The position numbers and the translations under genes were made by a program. This document shows, in pieces, positions 1 through 8,964 of a stretch of 62,265 nt of DNA. How positions within the stretch are numbered: the stretch's first letter is position 1; each line of letters opens with the position of its first letter. The notes below the pieces were generated by a model that was not told the origin of the DNA, searched no databases, and saw only the letters and a list, made by a program, of their open reading frames with translations. This DNA comes from Fulvitalea axinellae (GTDB lineage Bacteria > Bacteroidota > Bacteroidia > Cytophagales > Cyclobacteriaceae). The DNA lies in assembly GCF_036492835.1 (NCBI RefSeq), contig NZ_AP025323.1, positions 1 to 62,265 of the forward strand, in the 5' to 3' direction.

Positions 1-2201
1 GTTCGGACGCTTTCGGCTTCGACAATCCGACGGTGCTCTTGCTGACCGACCGCAAGGATCTGGATGACCAGATTTTCAACACCTTTTGCAATATAGGCAT
101 GCAGTCGGTGGGGAAGGCCACTTCCGTGGCGGATTTGAAAGAGCGGCTGAAAAACGACTACGGAAAGATCATCACGACGACGATCCAGAAATTTCAGGAG
201 ACCGACGACAGGGGGAATACGGTCAGGGTGTATGCCGACCGTAACGGCCAGAGACAAAACATCTTTGTCCGGGAAGTGGTGGAGAATGAATCGGGCGAAG
301 TGATCAAATCGGAAAGGCGGATCTCGGAAGACGGGAAGAATCCTTTCGGTTTTGAGGTTCTATCAAAGAAAAAGAACATTTACGTGCTGATAGACGAGGC
401 GCACCGGTCGCAGTACAACTTGCTGGCGGCCTTTATGCGCCAGAGTCTGCCCCACGCCAAGTTCGTCGCCTTTACCGGCACCCCCTTGAGCAAGGACGAC
501 AAGTCCACCTTGGGGACGTTTTACGGCGGGGACTATCTGGACGTGTACACGATCAAGGAAGCCGTTGACGACGGGGCGACCTTACCGTTGCTTTACGAGC
601 CTGGCCTGCCGGAATTTTATATCGATAAGGAAGGACTGAACGACTCTTTCGAGACACACTTCGGCCACGAGTCAAAAAAGCGACAGGACAAACTGCAGAA
701 AGAGGCGCTCAAGCAGAAGAAATACAACGAAAGCCGCCTGGAGGCTATCGCGGAACATTTGTTGGCCCATTACCTTGAACGTGTTCGCGCCGACGGCCTG
801 AAGGCGATGCTGGTATGCGAGAACCGCGCTATGGCTATCGCCTACCAAAAGATTTTTTGCCGGACGCGGGCGGAAGGGCGCCATGACCTGAACACGCGGG
901 TGGTGATGTCATTTTCGCCGAAGAAAGATCCGCAGGAGTATTATGAATACGCGACCCCGGCGGAAGAGGCGAAGACGGCTTCGGAGAATTACAAGTTGCC
1001 GTTTGGGGACGAGAGCGAAACGGAGAAATCCGGCAAGCTGAAATATAACAACGACGCGATACTGATCGTGTCGGATATGTTGCTTACGGGCTATGACGCG
1101 CCGATAGCTGGCGCGCTGTATCTGGACAAAAGCCTTAAGGAGCATACTCTTCTACAGGCTTTGGCCCGCGTAAACCGTACCCGTAAAGGCAAAAAGGTTG
1201 GCCTGATCGTGGACTATTACGGCATTACGGATCATCTGATCCAGGCGCTGGAGATCTTCAGCGGAGACATAGGCAGGGAGGAGGTTATCGCCGATTTCGA
1301 ATCGGAGTTCCCTAAACTGGAGCAACGGCACGCCCTGCTGGTCCAGCGCTTCAGGGCGATAAAGACGGACAGGAACTATGACAGGGCCAAGTATATAGAC
1401 GAGGCGGTCCGCTATCTGGAGCCGATGGATATACGGGATGATTTCAAGGACTTGCTGAAGGCTTTCAACGAGAGTATGACCATAGTTACGCCACACCCGT
1501 TTGCCTTGAAGTACAAGAACGACCTGAAACTCTATAACGAGATAAAGCTTCAGGCCAGAAACATGTATCCGGACGACGACCAGCTGACGATCACGGAGGA
1601 GGAGAGCGAGAAGCTTAGACGTTTGATCAATGAGCATCTGGAGGCCACGGGCGTGAAGAACTTGGTGGAAGAGCCGGTATCGATCATCGACCGCAAGAAG
1701 TTTGAGGAAGAGATGAGCAAAACGCTTTCGGTGGAATCCAAGGCCAAGATGATATCCAACAGGGCCAAGCACGTGATACAGGTGAACATGGACCGGAACC
1801 CCGATTTTTACAAACCGTTGGCCCAGCGCCTGGAAGAGCTTATCGAGATGCATAAGGCGCAACGTATCTCCCAGTTGGAGCTGTTCCAGAAGGTTCAGGA
1901 AGAGATCGTAAAGCCGATGGAAGATAAGGAACGGGTATCGGAGGATTTGGGCTTTACGGCCCGGCAATTCGCGGTATTCAACACCTTGGGCCTCCACTGT
2001 AAAGAAGAGGCGGAGAATCTGACCCGGCAGGTATTCGAAGCCATTGAGGAAGAGTTGCGTATTATCGACTGGCAGGATAAGTTTGCCGTGCTGAAAGATA
2101 TGGAGAAAAAGATGCGCAAGGTATTGCGCGGGAAGTTGGAGAGAGAGGAGTTGAGGAAGCTGTTGCCTCACCTTGTAGACGTGATAAAGAAAAATGCCTA
2201 G
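1..2201 (+). CDS. hsdR: Type I restriction enzyme HsdR, C-terminal part (continues from 61344-62265)
   Basis: This is the motor and C-terminal part of the restriction subunit, which translocates and cuts unmethylated DNA in complex with HsdM and HsdS. The frame is open from base 3; bases 1-2 complete the codon begun by base 62265. Joined across the ends, the protein has 1040 residues, normal for HsdR. Visible are the helicase motif TDRKDLDDQ just after the junction, a DEAH box (IDEAHRSQ, about residues 438-445), motif III FTGTPL, and motif VI QALARVNRTRKGK. The stop overlaps the start of the next gene by 8 bases, so the two are cotranscribed. The identity is secure. That the two halves are one gene is an inference from the perfect frame and motif order. 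Confidence 0.95.
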   Translation, partial: SDAFGFDNPTVLLLTDRKDLDDQIFNTFCNIGMQSVGKATSVADLKERLKNDYGKIITTTIQKFQETDDRGNTVRVYADRNGQRQNIFVREVVENESGEVIKSERRISEDGKNPFGFEVLSKKKNIYVLIDEAHRSQYNLLAAFMRQSLPHAKFVAFTGTPLSKDDKSTLGTFYGGDYLDVYTIKEAVDDGATLPLLYEPGLPEFYIDKEGLNDSFETHFGHESKKRQDKLQKEALKQKKYNESRLEAIAEHLLAHYLERVRADGLKAMLVCENRAMAIAYQKIFCRTRAEGRHDLNTRVVMSFSPKKDPQEYYEYATPAEEAKTASENYKLPFGDESETEKSGKLKYNNDAILIVSDMLLTGYDAPIAGALYLDKSLKEHTLLQALARVNRTRKGKKVGLIVDYYGITDHLIQALEIFSGDIGREEVIADFESEFPKLEQRHALLVQRFRAIKTDRNYDRAKYIDEAVRYLEPMDIRDDFKDLLKAFNESMTIVTPHPFALKYKNDLKLYNEIKLQARNMYPDDDQLTITEEESEKLRRLINEHLEATGVKNLVEEPVSIIDRKKFEEEMSKTLSVESKAKMISNRAKHVIQVNMDRNPDFYKPLAQRLEELIEMHKAQRISQLELFQKVQEEIVKPMEDKERVSEDLGFTARQFAVFNTLGLHCKEEAENLTRQVFEAIEEELRIIDWQDKFAVLKDMEKKMRKVLRGKLEREELRKLLPHLVDVIKKNA

Positions 2202-2871
2202 CGTAGCGTACGGTAAAACGAGAATCGATTATGAGATCCGTCTGGAAAAGGATCTCAAGCATGACTATATACAGGTGGAACAGGGAATGCCGGTCTTGTA
2301 CCGGACCTCCGCCACCGAAGAGCGGGAGGCAGACAAGGCCGTGCTGAAGCGCGCCCGTTGGATTATCCAAAAGCTGAAGCTGGTGGCCGAGCCGTTACAG
2401 GAGCGTTTGCGGACGGGGTCCCGGTTGCCTTACTTCGGAAGGCGATATTACGTGGACTTACGGATCGGAGAAGAGAACCGGATGGAATTTACGGGCGGGA
2501 AGATCAATATCCGGATCAAGACTGACAATGAGGATGATCTGGAGAATATCACGCGGGATTTTTACAGGGAAAAATGCGAGGCTAAAATCAGGAAACGTTT
2601 TGCGAAATGGAGCGATCAGACGGGTCTGGAAGCCCGGGAGCTGATTTTCCGGAAAGTGGAGAAGAGGTGGGGTTCCTGCTCAAACGACGACCGTATACTG
2701 ATCAATACCGAGGCGGCCAAACTGCCTTGGGCGCTTATCGACTACCTGATCGTACATGAGTTGTGCCACCTGCGTCATAAGGATCATACCAAGGCGTTCT
2801 GGAAGATGGTGGAGCAGTATATGCCCGACTATATGGAACGCGACCGACAGCTGGACTTTATGGCTTATTGA
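2194..2871 (+). CDS. YgjP-like zinc metallopeptidase (DUF45/M48 type) of the type I RM operon
   Basis: A 225-residue protein of the YgjP/WLM family, often found beside hsdR in type I restriction operons. The C-terminal half has RWGSCS followed by the zinc motif HELCHLRHKDH, where the two His and Glu of HExxH and the downstream His bind metal and act in catalysis. No signal peptide is seen, so it should be cytoplasmic. Its ATG lies inside the end of hsdR (8-base overlap), pointing to translational coupling. Its role in restriction is not known; proteolytic control of HsdR is one idea. A terminator follows about 200 bases downstream. Confidence 0.88.
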   Translation: MPSVAYGKTRIDYEIRLEKDLKHDYIQVEQGMPVLYRTSATEEREADKAVLKRARWIIQKLKLVAEPLQERLRTGSRLPYFGRRYYVDLRIGEENRMEFTGGKINIRIKTDNEDDLENITRDFYREKCEAKIRKRFAKWSDQTGLEARELIFRKVEKRWGSCSNDDRILINTEAAKLPWALIDYLIVHELCHLRHKDHTKAFWKMVEQYMPDYMERDRQLDFMAY

Positions 2872-3072
2872 AGAGCTAGGGGAGGACAGGGCCAATTCGA
2901 TGAAACAGGAAGGATGGCTTCGGAAAAAATTGTTTGACGATGCTCATTATCCTCTGATGAAGTTCAAAAGAGATCTTGCTGATAGTATTGGCATTGAGGG
3001 GATAAAAATTGGCTGTTGGCACCAAATTTGAAAACTTTCATCACGAGGTATTTCAATTATTTTCATAGGCAA

Positions 3073-3108
3073 AGGGCTTTTCCTTTTTAAGGAGAAGCCT
3101 CTTTTTTT
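3073..3108 (+). terminator. Rho-independent terminator after the type I RM operon
   Basis: GGGCTTTTCC and GGAGAAGCCT can pair with one G-U, separated by a short T/A loop, followed by a run of seven or more T. It closes the hsd operon. The bases between 2872 and this point hold only a possible 43-codon frame (2901-3031) that I do not support as a gene. Confidence 0.75.
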
Positions 3109-3191
3109 GTTGTGTTTTATACTGTATTGGTACTTGTAGAAACGGGCGAGCTTAATACCTGCATTTTCTGTTTTAGTGAAGAATGAGTGTG

Positions 3192-3343
3192 ACCATTGGG
3201 ATGGGGAGACAGGGTTGCGTTTCCCGGCCCTGTAGGCCGGGTTATTGTCTGTCGGGCCTATGGCCCTTTGGGGTTGTTATGGGCGTGTGGAAATCTGTGT
3301 AGGACCATTCGTATGTGAGACAGGGCATGCCCGTGTCTGTACG
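3192..3343 (+). repeat. Composite of palindromic repeats R1 (degenerate), R3 and R1
   Basis: From left to right: a worn R1 copy (3192-3218, ACCATTGGGATGGGGAGACA and on), an R3 copy (about 3221-3274, with GGCCCTGTAGGCC and GGGCCTATGGCCC palindromes) and an intact R1 copy (3304-3343, containing GACAGGGCATGCCCGTGTC). The R1-then-R3 order is the same as at 12279-12374 and 28661-28741. The block lies downstream of the fic gene, in the convergent gap. Confidence 0.85.
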
Positions 3344-3370
3344 TTTTTTGGGGCATGGTTACTACCGTTG

Positions 3371-4327
3371 TTAGAGGAAACGGTATTTGGCGGTGCGTTT
3401 GTCGCCGGATTTTTCTAGGGTTTGGTTGTCTACGGCAGTTTTGAGGTCCCGGCTGGCGGTGGCGGGCGATATGTCTTTGTTGTGGCGCAGGTATTCTTGC
3501 CGGGTGAACCAGCCGTTTTTGACGTGGTCTTGGAAGAGGCTGATCCTGTCGTGGCCGGTGAGGCTTGGGGTTTGGGTCCGGAGCAGGTCTTCGAGAGCGT
3601 CGCGGATGATGTGGAGCATGAATTCGACGAAGGGGGTGGAGTGCCCGCTCCGGTCGGAGAGGTTGAGGATGCGGTAGTATTCCTCCTGTCTGTCTTTGAC
3701 GAGGGTCTCTATGGGCAGGAACTCGAATACGGGCGAGTATTCGCGGAGGAGAAGGGTTTGCCAGAGGCGTCCCATACGTCCGTTGCCGTCGGGGAAGGGG
3801 TGTATGAATTCGAACTCATAGTGGAAGACACAACTTTTGATCAGGGGGAGGTCATCATCGTCGCGAAGGTAGGCGAAAAGGTCGTTGACCAAGGCGGTAA
3901 CCATATGGCCGGGAGGGGCGATGTGGGCCACCTGCTCGCCTTTGACTATTCCTACGGCGGTGTTCCGGTATTTTCCGGGTTGGTCGACCAAGCCTTTCAT
4001 AAGGATGGCGTGGGCTTGGAGCAGGGATTCTGGATTGTAGGGGTCGAAGTCGTCGAGACGGCTGTAGAGATCTACGGCGTTTTTGACCTCGATTATGTCT
4101 TTCTTCGGGGCGAGGACGCGTTTGTCGCCGAGCAGGTCGGTGATCTGTTCGACGGTCATGGTGTTCCCTTCGATTTCCAGGGAAGACTGTATGGTTTTGA
4201 TACGGTTTTTCTTGCGGAGTTCCGTGGGGGGGCGGTTGAGTTTGGCGGCGTTCACCTCGCCTATTTTTTCGGCGATTGACGATACCAATGACAGGATGTT
4301 TTTGGTGATTTGGTAGGGCGGTTTCAT
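3371..4327 (-). CDS. Fic family protein (likely AMP transferase) with C-terminal winged helix
   Basis: A 318-residue Fic protein, which by family knowledge moves AMP from ATP to a target hydroxyl. The core motif HPFPDGNGRMGR is at about residues 176-187. An inhibitory helix of the SxxxEGN kind (SSLEIEGN) lies in the N-terminal region, so the enzyme is of the self-inhibited class with the inhibitor helix before the Fic core. The last 55 or so residues (FTRQEYLRHNKDISPATASRDL region) look like a winged helix for DNA binding. I chose the ATG at 4327 (MKPPYQITKNIL) because family members start this way; a longer frame to 4393 would place a perfect palindrome inside the gene. The target is unknown. 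Confidence 0.88.
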   Translation of the reverse strand: MKPPYQITKNILSLVSSIAEKIGEVNAAKLNRPPTELRKKNRIKTIQSSLEIEGNTMTVEQITDLLGDKRVLAPKKDIIEVKNAVDLYSRLDDFDPYNPESLLQAHAILMKGLVDQPGKYRNTAVGIVKGEQVAHIAPPGHMVTALVNDLFAYLRDDDDLPLIKSCVFHYEFEFIHPFPDGNGRMGRLWQTLLLREYSPVFEFLPIETLVKDRQEEYYRILNLSDRSGHSTPFVEFMLHIIRDALEDLLRTQTPSLTGHDRISLFQDHVKNGWFTRQEYLRHNKDISPATASRDLKTAVDNQTLEKSGDKRTAKYRFL

Positions 4328-4340
4328 TGTCTCATGGGGG

Positions 4341-4366
4341 TTGATAGTATCAAATGATACTATCAA
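4341..4366. promoter_or_regulatory. Perfect 26-bp palindrome before fic, likely operator
   Basis: The arm TTGATAGTATCA is followed by AA and then its exact reverse complement TGATACTATCAA. The site ends 13 bp before the fic ATG on the minus strand, where it would cover the promoter or leader. The Fic protein has its own winged helix, so self-repression is the simplest reading. Confidence 0.75.
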
Positions 4367-4393
4367 AGGTAGTTTTTTGTGGGTGTATAACAA

Positions 4394-4917
4394 AGGTGGG
4401 AAGGGCGTTTTCCGGCCCGGTAGGCCTTTGGGAGTGGTGTGAAAATCTGTTTGTGACTATCCGCAAAAGGCAGGTTATTCACTGTCTTTGTCTATTTTGT
4501 TAATGAGTTATGCGCTTGGCAAGAACATTTTAATGGTGCTTATGAGAAGCTACGCTTAGTTCATGAGATCGCTACGCTAAGTTGGGATCTGCCGGTAGAG
4601 ATGGTTCCAAGGCAGGAGCCTCGAAACGGCGGAGTGTATTATACCCTAATCGGGTATAGTGCAGGGTATAACCATCTGCAAGGGGGATCAATATGTCAAT
4701 CTGGATGTGCGGACAGGGCGGGCCTAGTACCTACATGATCATTGGAACGGAAAAATATGGAATTGCCATCCGGCGGGGGAGACAGGGCATGCCCGTGTCT
4801 GTACGGGAACTGTTCGGGCTGGAAAGGGGAAATGGCAACAGAGGGGTAATCATTATTTTTCGGTTTGGCGCTTTTGTATTTCGAACTTATATGTGTTAAC
4901 CAAAACAATTTACGATT
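4394..4917. other. Gene-free stretch with repeat remnants
   Basis: It holds an R3 fragment (4410-4431), a direct repeat GCTACGCTTAGT / GCTACGCTAAGT (4551-4582), a worn R2 copy (about 4594-4630), TATACCC and two GGGTATA words between 4640 and 4670 that can form a small hairpin or operator, and an R1 copy (4765-4805). No coding frame is convincing. The promoter of the nuclease gene should lie near its right end. Confidence 0.6.
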
Positions 4918-5879
4918 ATGAGAACAGGTTATGATCCCGATTTTTTGGGTGAGGGTTTCAGCATAGCATTGCCGGAGCCCGATTTGGCCCTTCAGACGGA
5001 CGTGTTGCGTCCGCGGGGACTGGAGGAAGGAACTTATGTGGTGCCCTATATGCACTATTCGCTGATTATGAGCAAGAGTACGCGCCAAGCGCTTTATTCG
5101 GTTGCGAACGTGGATTTGGACCGGATGCAACGGGTGCCTTCGGGAAAGGGGAGGAAGTGGTTTTACGACGACCGGGTGGGCAAGGAGAATCAGGTGACGA
5201 ATTATGCCTATAAGGGCACGCAGTGGGACCGGGGCCATTTGACGCGCCGGACGGCGGTGACTTGGGGCGAGGACGTGGCTTACGCGACGAAGGCCAGCAA
5301 TGATAGTTGCGCATATACGAACGCGTCGATGCAACACAAGAATTTTAACGAGGACGAGTGGCGGGCCGTTGAGACTTTGGTGAGCGAATTCAGGTTGGCT
5401 ACAAAGCTGAACGTGGCGACGGGACCTATTTTTACAATCGCGGATCGTTTTTTATCCGGAGTTACGGAGACTTTCCGGTACGGATACCGGCGGGGTTCTG
5501 GAAGGTGATCAGTTACGTGAACTCGAAAAGCGGGAAGCTGTGTACGGAAGCGTATGTTTTTTTTCAGGACTTGCCGAGCGTGAGAAGTTCCAAGGGCAGG
5601 GCCCGGCTGAGGCTTAAGAATATGCAGGTGACAACTACGGAGGTATCCCAATGGACGAGCCTGAATTTTGACGCCAAACAGATTGACAGTAACCCGCTTA
5701 AGTTTTACGACGGACCGGAAAGCATTAGGGCCAAGGATTACAGAGATCTTATGAATAAAAACCCGGATACGGTGGCTCTGGATGAGGGAATTGTGGGGTT
5801 GAGGTCGGTATCGGAGGCGAGGAACAGGTTGCCTTTGGAGGAGTTTTACGATTTGATTGACGAGGTCCGTTGGGTATAG
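4918..5879 (+). pseudogene. DNA/RNA non-specific endonuclease (NUC1 family), frameshifted
   Basis: The first frame (4918-5508) has the NUC1 signature WDRGHLTRR, with catalytic His in DRGH, then NDSCAYTNASMQHKNFNEDEW, with the Mg-binding Asn. After GPIFTIADRF the frame is lost at a run of six T (about 5450-5456). The other frame continues exactly where the family should: RSYGDFPVRIPAGFWKVISY (up to the stop at 5879). One missing T would restore one protein of about 320 residues. No signal peptide is evident at the ATG. It is either a true pseudogene or a homopolymer error in the sequence; the continuation is far too good to be chance. Confidence 0.85.
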
Positions 5880-5887
5880 GAAAGAAA

Positions 5888-5909
5888 AAAGGGCCCTTGC
5901 GGGCCCTTT
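5888..5909. terminator. Perfect hairpin after the nuclease gene
   Basis: AAAGGGCCC, loop TTGC, GGGCCCTTT. It is preceded by an A-run and begins 8 bases after the nuclease stop, fit to act in both directions. Confidence 0.75.
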
Positions 5910-5960
5910 GGGATTTATGTCAAACCGATCTATGAGAATTCTTTTGTTGCCTGATGTAGG

Positions 5961-6016
5961 GGCAAGGTGGGAACCTTACTGTAAGGGTAGTCACAAGGCT
6001 GGAGCCTCGCGACAGC
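5961..6016 (+). repeat. Palindromic repeat R2, copy 1
   Basis: GGCAAGGTGGGAACCTTACT followed by GTAAGGGTAGTCAC and GGCTGGAGCCTCGCGAC. Related copies are at 11393-11447 and 56001-56055. It sits just after the 3' end of the secreted protein gene at 6025-6432. Confidence 0.8.
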
Positions 6017-6024
6017 TCAGCCTT

Positions 6025-6432
6025 TTAGTAGAAGAGTTTTACCACCGCGCTGAGGTTTGAGCGGGTGAAGGCAGAGGTGATTACTTTTTCGCCGGCTTGG
6101 ACGGTGAGTTTTTTGATGCCGTACACGTCTTCTTTGAGGAGTCCGCCGAAATAGCGCATTACGCGTGTCTTGTAATCAAGATCGTTTATTCTCTCAAGGT
6201 TGATGAGGGTGTGGGTGTCGGCAGTCTTCTGTACGCTGTCGGGCTTGACGGTTACGGTCATGGTGCCGGTCTCTTTGGAGAGGGATACGGCGATGGTTTT
6301 GCCATGGAAGTCTTTTTTGCCGATGACTTGCTGTTCCACCGCTTGAAGTACGGCGTCCTTCTGGAAACCTTTGGCGAGACCTTGGGCTGTGAGTGTGATA
6401 AGAAGTGCTACGGCTAGGATCAGGCTTTTCAT
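6025..6432 (-). CDS. Small secreted protein of unknown function
   Basis: A 135-residue protein with a clear signal peptide (MKSLILAVALLITLTAQGLA), so it is exported to the periplasm. The mature part of about 115 residues has no motif I recognise. Its alternating hydrophobic pattern (KTIAVSLSKETGTMTVTVKP) suggests beta strands. It stands alone, with its 3' end next to repeat R2. It looks like a real gene because of the signal peptide and because its frame is open over the whole length. Confidence 0.65.
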   Translation of the reverse strand: MKSLILAVALLITLTAQGLAKGFQKDAVLQAVEQQVIGKKDFHGKTIAVSLSKETGTMTVTVKPDSVQKTADTHTLINLERINDLDYKTRVMRYFGGLLKEDVYGIKKLTVQAGEKVITSAFTRSNLSAVVKLFY

Positions 6433-6730
6433 GGCGTTGTATGTTTGTCGGTTATGCCAATTCTAATCCATAGGGCGTGCCAAATCTCGGGATCGGGGTT
6501 CTTGGGGCCGTTAAGGCAGTTTTCAGTTTGGGTTGCAGAAAAGTGTGTATCGTTTTCGGACGTTTTTACGGTGGCTTTTTGTTCGGTTTTGGGCGTTTTT
6601 GGGGTTGAGGGGGTGGGTCCAAGTCAATTGGCAACGCATGGCTTTTTTGAAAATGTTCAAGGTCGGTGGTTTACGAGGCCGGGGTCACCGTCCAGGGCGA
6701 TCCCGGTCCCAACATTTGAAGAATGGGGTT

Positions 6731-6770
6731 ACCATCCGTGTCGAGAGACAGGGCGTGCCCGTGTCTGTAC
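6731..6770 (+). repeat. Palindromic repeat R1 copy after the helicase loader gene
   Basis: ACCATCCGTG, then GAGACAGGGCGTGCCCGTGT and CTGTAC. It ends 13 bp from the loader's stop codon. Confidence 0.8.
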
Positions 6771-6783
6771 AATTTCTTGGCAG

Positions 6784-7449
6784 TCAGGGCTTGGACGGAT
6801 ACGGATTTTGGCCCCGGAAGTCCGGGGAGTTTTGGCCATAGGGGATAATGTTGCACATACCTTGGAGTCGGGAGAGGCCTTTTTCGCCGTAGCGTTGGGC
6901 GAGTTGTTCGGGATTCAGATTGGTGGTGAAGTGGGTTTTTGCCAAACCTTTTTCCGAGAGGCCGTAGCGGGTCTGCAGGATCTGTTCCATGGGGCTTATT
7001 TTGCTGCCGTAATGGTTGACGTCGATCTCGGCGCCGAGGTCGTCGAACAAGACGCTGGCGGGTTGGGCGTGGGCGCCGATGCCGAAGCGGAGGAAATCGT
7101 CCATGTCGCCGTTGAACATGCGCAGGGCCATGTCGGGGCAGGATACGTGGCGGAAGGGACGCAGGCGGGCGTTCATGAAAATTCTCATGAGCGTGGACTT
7201 GCCTCTGCCGGGCGGTCCGTAGAGGAGTATCCCTTTGGAGAGGTTGCCCCGGAAGGCGGGGTCGTTGCGGAAATAGGCCATCAGGTCCTCCGCCACGGGG
7301 AGGGTGTCTCCGGAGAAATTGAGGGGGAAGGTTTCGGCCGACATGGCTTCGATCAACCGCAAGCGGGCCTTGGAAGACGGGATCTCGGGCTCGTCGGAAT
7401 GAAACAGGGAGGCTTTGCTCTCTTTTACCAGTTCGGAGATGTGTTCCAT
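6784..7449 (-). CDS. DnaC/IstB-like AAA+ ATPase, probable helicase loader
   Basis: A 221-residue P-loop ATPase. Walker A is GPPGRGKST, Walker B is SVLFDDLGAE, and a sensor-like stretch HFTTNLNPEQL follows; this set is typical of DnaC-type loaders that place the replicative helicase on DNA. The Tyr-Gly-Glu-Lys-Gly-Leu-Ser-Arg-Leu segment holds the likely arginine finger. It is the second gene of a leftward pair with the winged-helix protein at 7604-8689. An initiator-like DNA-binding protein plus a loader is a common replication module of phages and plasmids. No IS with matching ends is beside it, so an IstB role is less likely. Confidence 0.8.
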   Translation of the reverse strand: MEHISELVKESKASLFHSDEPEIPSSKARLRLIEAMSAETFPLNFSGDTLPVAEDLMAYFRNDPAFRGNLSKGILLYGPPGRGKSTLMRIFMNARLRPFRHVSCPDMALRMFNGDMDDFLRFGIGAHAQPASVLFDDLGAEIDVNHYGSKISPMEQILQTRYGLSEKGLAKTHFTTNLNPEQLAQRYGEKGLSRLQGMCNIIPYGQNSPDFRGQNPYPSKP

Positions 7450-7544
7450 ATTTTGGGGTTCGGACGGGGGCGGTCCCCGCGTCCGGCGTTATGGATGAAA
7501 GGTGGACGGGACCGTCCGCGATATTTGGAGAGGGGCCTTGTGTG

Positions 7545-7584
7545 ACCTTTCGCGTGTGAGACGGGACATGCCCGTGTCTCTACG
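7545..7584 (+). repeat. Palindromic repeat R1 copy between loader and winged-helix genes
   Basis: A variant with GAGACGGGACATGCCCGTGT and CTCTACG. It lies 19 bp from the stop of the winged-helix gene, inside a probable two-gene operon. Confidence 0.75.
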
Positions 7585-7603
7585 TTTATCGGCGCCGGTC
7601 CGG

Positions 7604-8689
7604 TCAGCGGAAGCGGGAGTTGTTTTTGGCCCTTTGGGCGTTCTTCCTTTTTCCGACCCGGATAAATGCGTCCAGGCTTATGATGTTTTTCCTTTCCCTG
7701 CGGATGTACCGGTTGAGCCATTCGGTCGTCTTTACGGGGTCGCTATGGGTGTCGCGGTTCAGGGACAGGGCTTCGGCCACTTCGGCTACGGTCACCTCCC
7801 TGAGAGCTTGTCCGTTGAGATCGAGGGCCGGGAGCGGGTCCTGCGGATTTGGCGTTTTTTGGCTTTCGTCCCTGGCCGGGGCTTGGGTTTCCGGCGGCCG
7901 GAAACCCAGATCGTTGAGGATGAAAGGGCTCTCGCCCCCGTCTTCCGGCTTGGGGGACTTTTCCTTGCGGGGCTCGCGGTTCAGGATCGGGAGCCTCCCT
8001 TCCGAGAGGAGCTCCGGATACAGGTCCTTGAGGAATACCTCCAGGTTTTTGATCGGCTGTTTCTGCCGCCTGATCCAGTCGCGGGCGTAGCCGCCCATGG
8101 TTTTCTCACAAAGGTTGGGGTATCCGATGTTGTCGAGCGCCTCGCGGACCTGTTGCGGGACGGGGATATAGGCCCTCAGGTAGGGCGTGAGCCCGTATTC
8201 GTCGGTCTGTTCCTTTTCCTCTTTCGACAGCCCCAGAAACTTTTGGAGCATGCTTCCGGGCTCTGCTTTCCCGGCCTTTCCGGTTTGCGGTACGGGCGGT
8301 GTTTTTGGCGTTACCGGTTTCGGGGCTTCCGCCGGTTTTACGGATCCGCGGGCCTCCGCCGAAACATTCGCCGTTTGGGCGGAAACGGTTTTTTCCGTAA
8401 AGGCCGTCCCCTGTCCGGTTTTGCGGGACACTCCGGCGATGGACAGGACATTTATTCCGGCGAAGACCTTTTCGGCGATCAGTACGCCCTCGTTTTTGAG
8501 GGCGGTTACGGCTTTGCGGACGGTATCGTAGTTGGCGCCAAGCATCACGGCGTATTCCTTCCTGGACCTTTCGATTCCGTGAAGCAGGCACTCCAGGATC
8601 CTTTTGGCGGAGGCCTTGAGGTCTTCGGAGAGAAGAAGATCGAGTATCATCGCTTTGTCGCTGTCTTCTAACGCGGAAACGGGAGTCAT
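7604..8689 (-). CDS. Winged-helix protein, probable replication protein paired with the helicase loader
   Basis: A 361-residue protein. Residues 25-80 form a winged helix (ASAKRILECLLHGIERSRKE then a recognition-helix-like YDTVRKAVTALKNEGVL). A low-complexity Pro/Lys/Ala linker (about 100-145) leads to a C-terminal domain with LTPYLRAYIPVPQQVREAL and a further helical part ending in basic residues (GKRKNAQRAKNNSRFR). It is upstream of the DnaC-like gene on the same strand. Next to its start lie AT-rich DNA and a GATC cluster. DnaD- or initiator-like action is an inference from this setting; I do not recognise a named family. Confidence 0.65.
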   Translation of the reverse strand: MTPVSALEDSDKAMILDLLLSEDLKASAKRILECLLHGIERSRKEYAVMLGANYDTVRKAVTALKNEGVLIAEKVFAGINVLSIAGVSRKTGQGTAFTEKTVSAQTANVSAEARGSVKPAEAPKPVTPKTPPVPQTGKAGKAEPGSMLQKFLGLSKEEKEQTDEYGLTPYLRAYIPVPQQVREALDNIGYPNLCEKTMGGYARDWIRRQKQPIKNLEVFLKDLYPELLSEGRLPILNREPRKEKSPKPEDGGESPFILNDLGFRPPETQAPARDESQKTPNPQDPLPALDLNGQALREVTVAEVAEALSLNRDTHSDPVKTTEWLNRYIRRERKNIISLDAFIRVGKRKNAQRAKNNSRFR

Positions 8690-8955
8690 GTCGGGTTGTT
8701 TGTTTTGGTTCTGTTCTTTGGGTCGGTGACTGGAATCGGTCTTAAGCGAAGCAAAAGTATATAATTTTTAAAATTACTATTCATATTTAAAATATAAATA
8801 TTTTTATTTTATAGATAAAATACAATATTCCCTGTGCTTTATGTGCCGTAAAAGCTCTTAAAGGTGGTTTTATTTATATCCACACTCAGAATAAATCACT
8901 TATCCGTCTTATTGATACTTAATATTAATATTTTGATCATATTTTTATTTTTTTT
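8690..8955. other. AT-rich DNA left of the IS4 element
   Basis: It is strongly AT-rich after about 8740, with long runs of A and T and no coding frame. It continues in character at 10141-10340 on the other side of the insertion element, so the two were one AT-rich block before insertion. Confidence 0.6.
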
Positions 8956-8964
8956 AAAAAGTAT

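Noticed and set aside
1152-2171. Minus-strand frame of 339 codons inside hsdR
   Set aside because: Antisense shadow; hsdR has clear motifs on the plus strand.
2756-3031. Small gene after the YgjP-like gene
   Set aside because: It overlaps the YgjP-like gene in another frame and its free part (43 codons) has no start signal or family feature; possibly a gene remnant.
6445-7545. Long plus-strand frame of 366 codons opposite the helicase loader
   Set aside because: It is the antisense shadow of the DnaC-like gene; the product is Gly/Val/Phe-rich without domains, while the minus strand has Walker motifs.
7502-8671. Plus-strand frame of 389 codons
   Set aside because: Shadow of the winged-helix gene on the minus strand; no start signal or family feature.
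6784-8689. IstA/IstB pair of an IS21 element
   Set aside because: The upstream protein has no DDE integrase domain and no terminal inverted repeats flank the pair.
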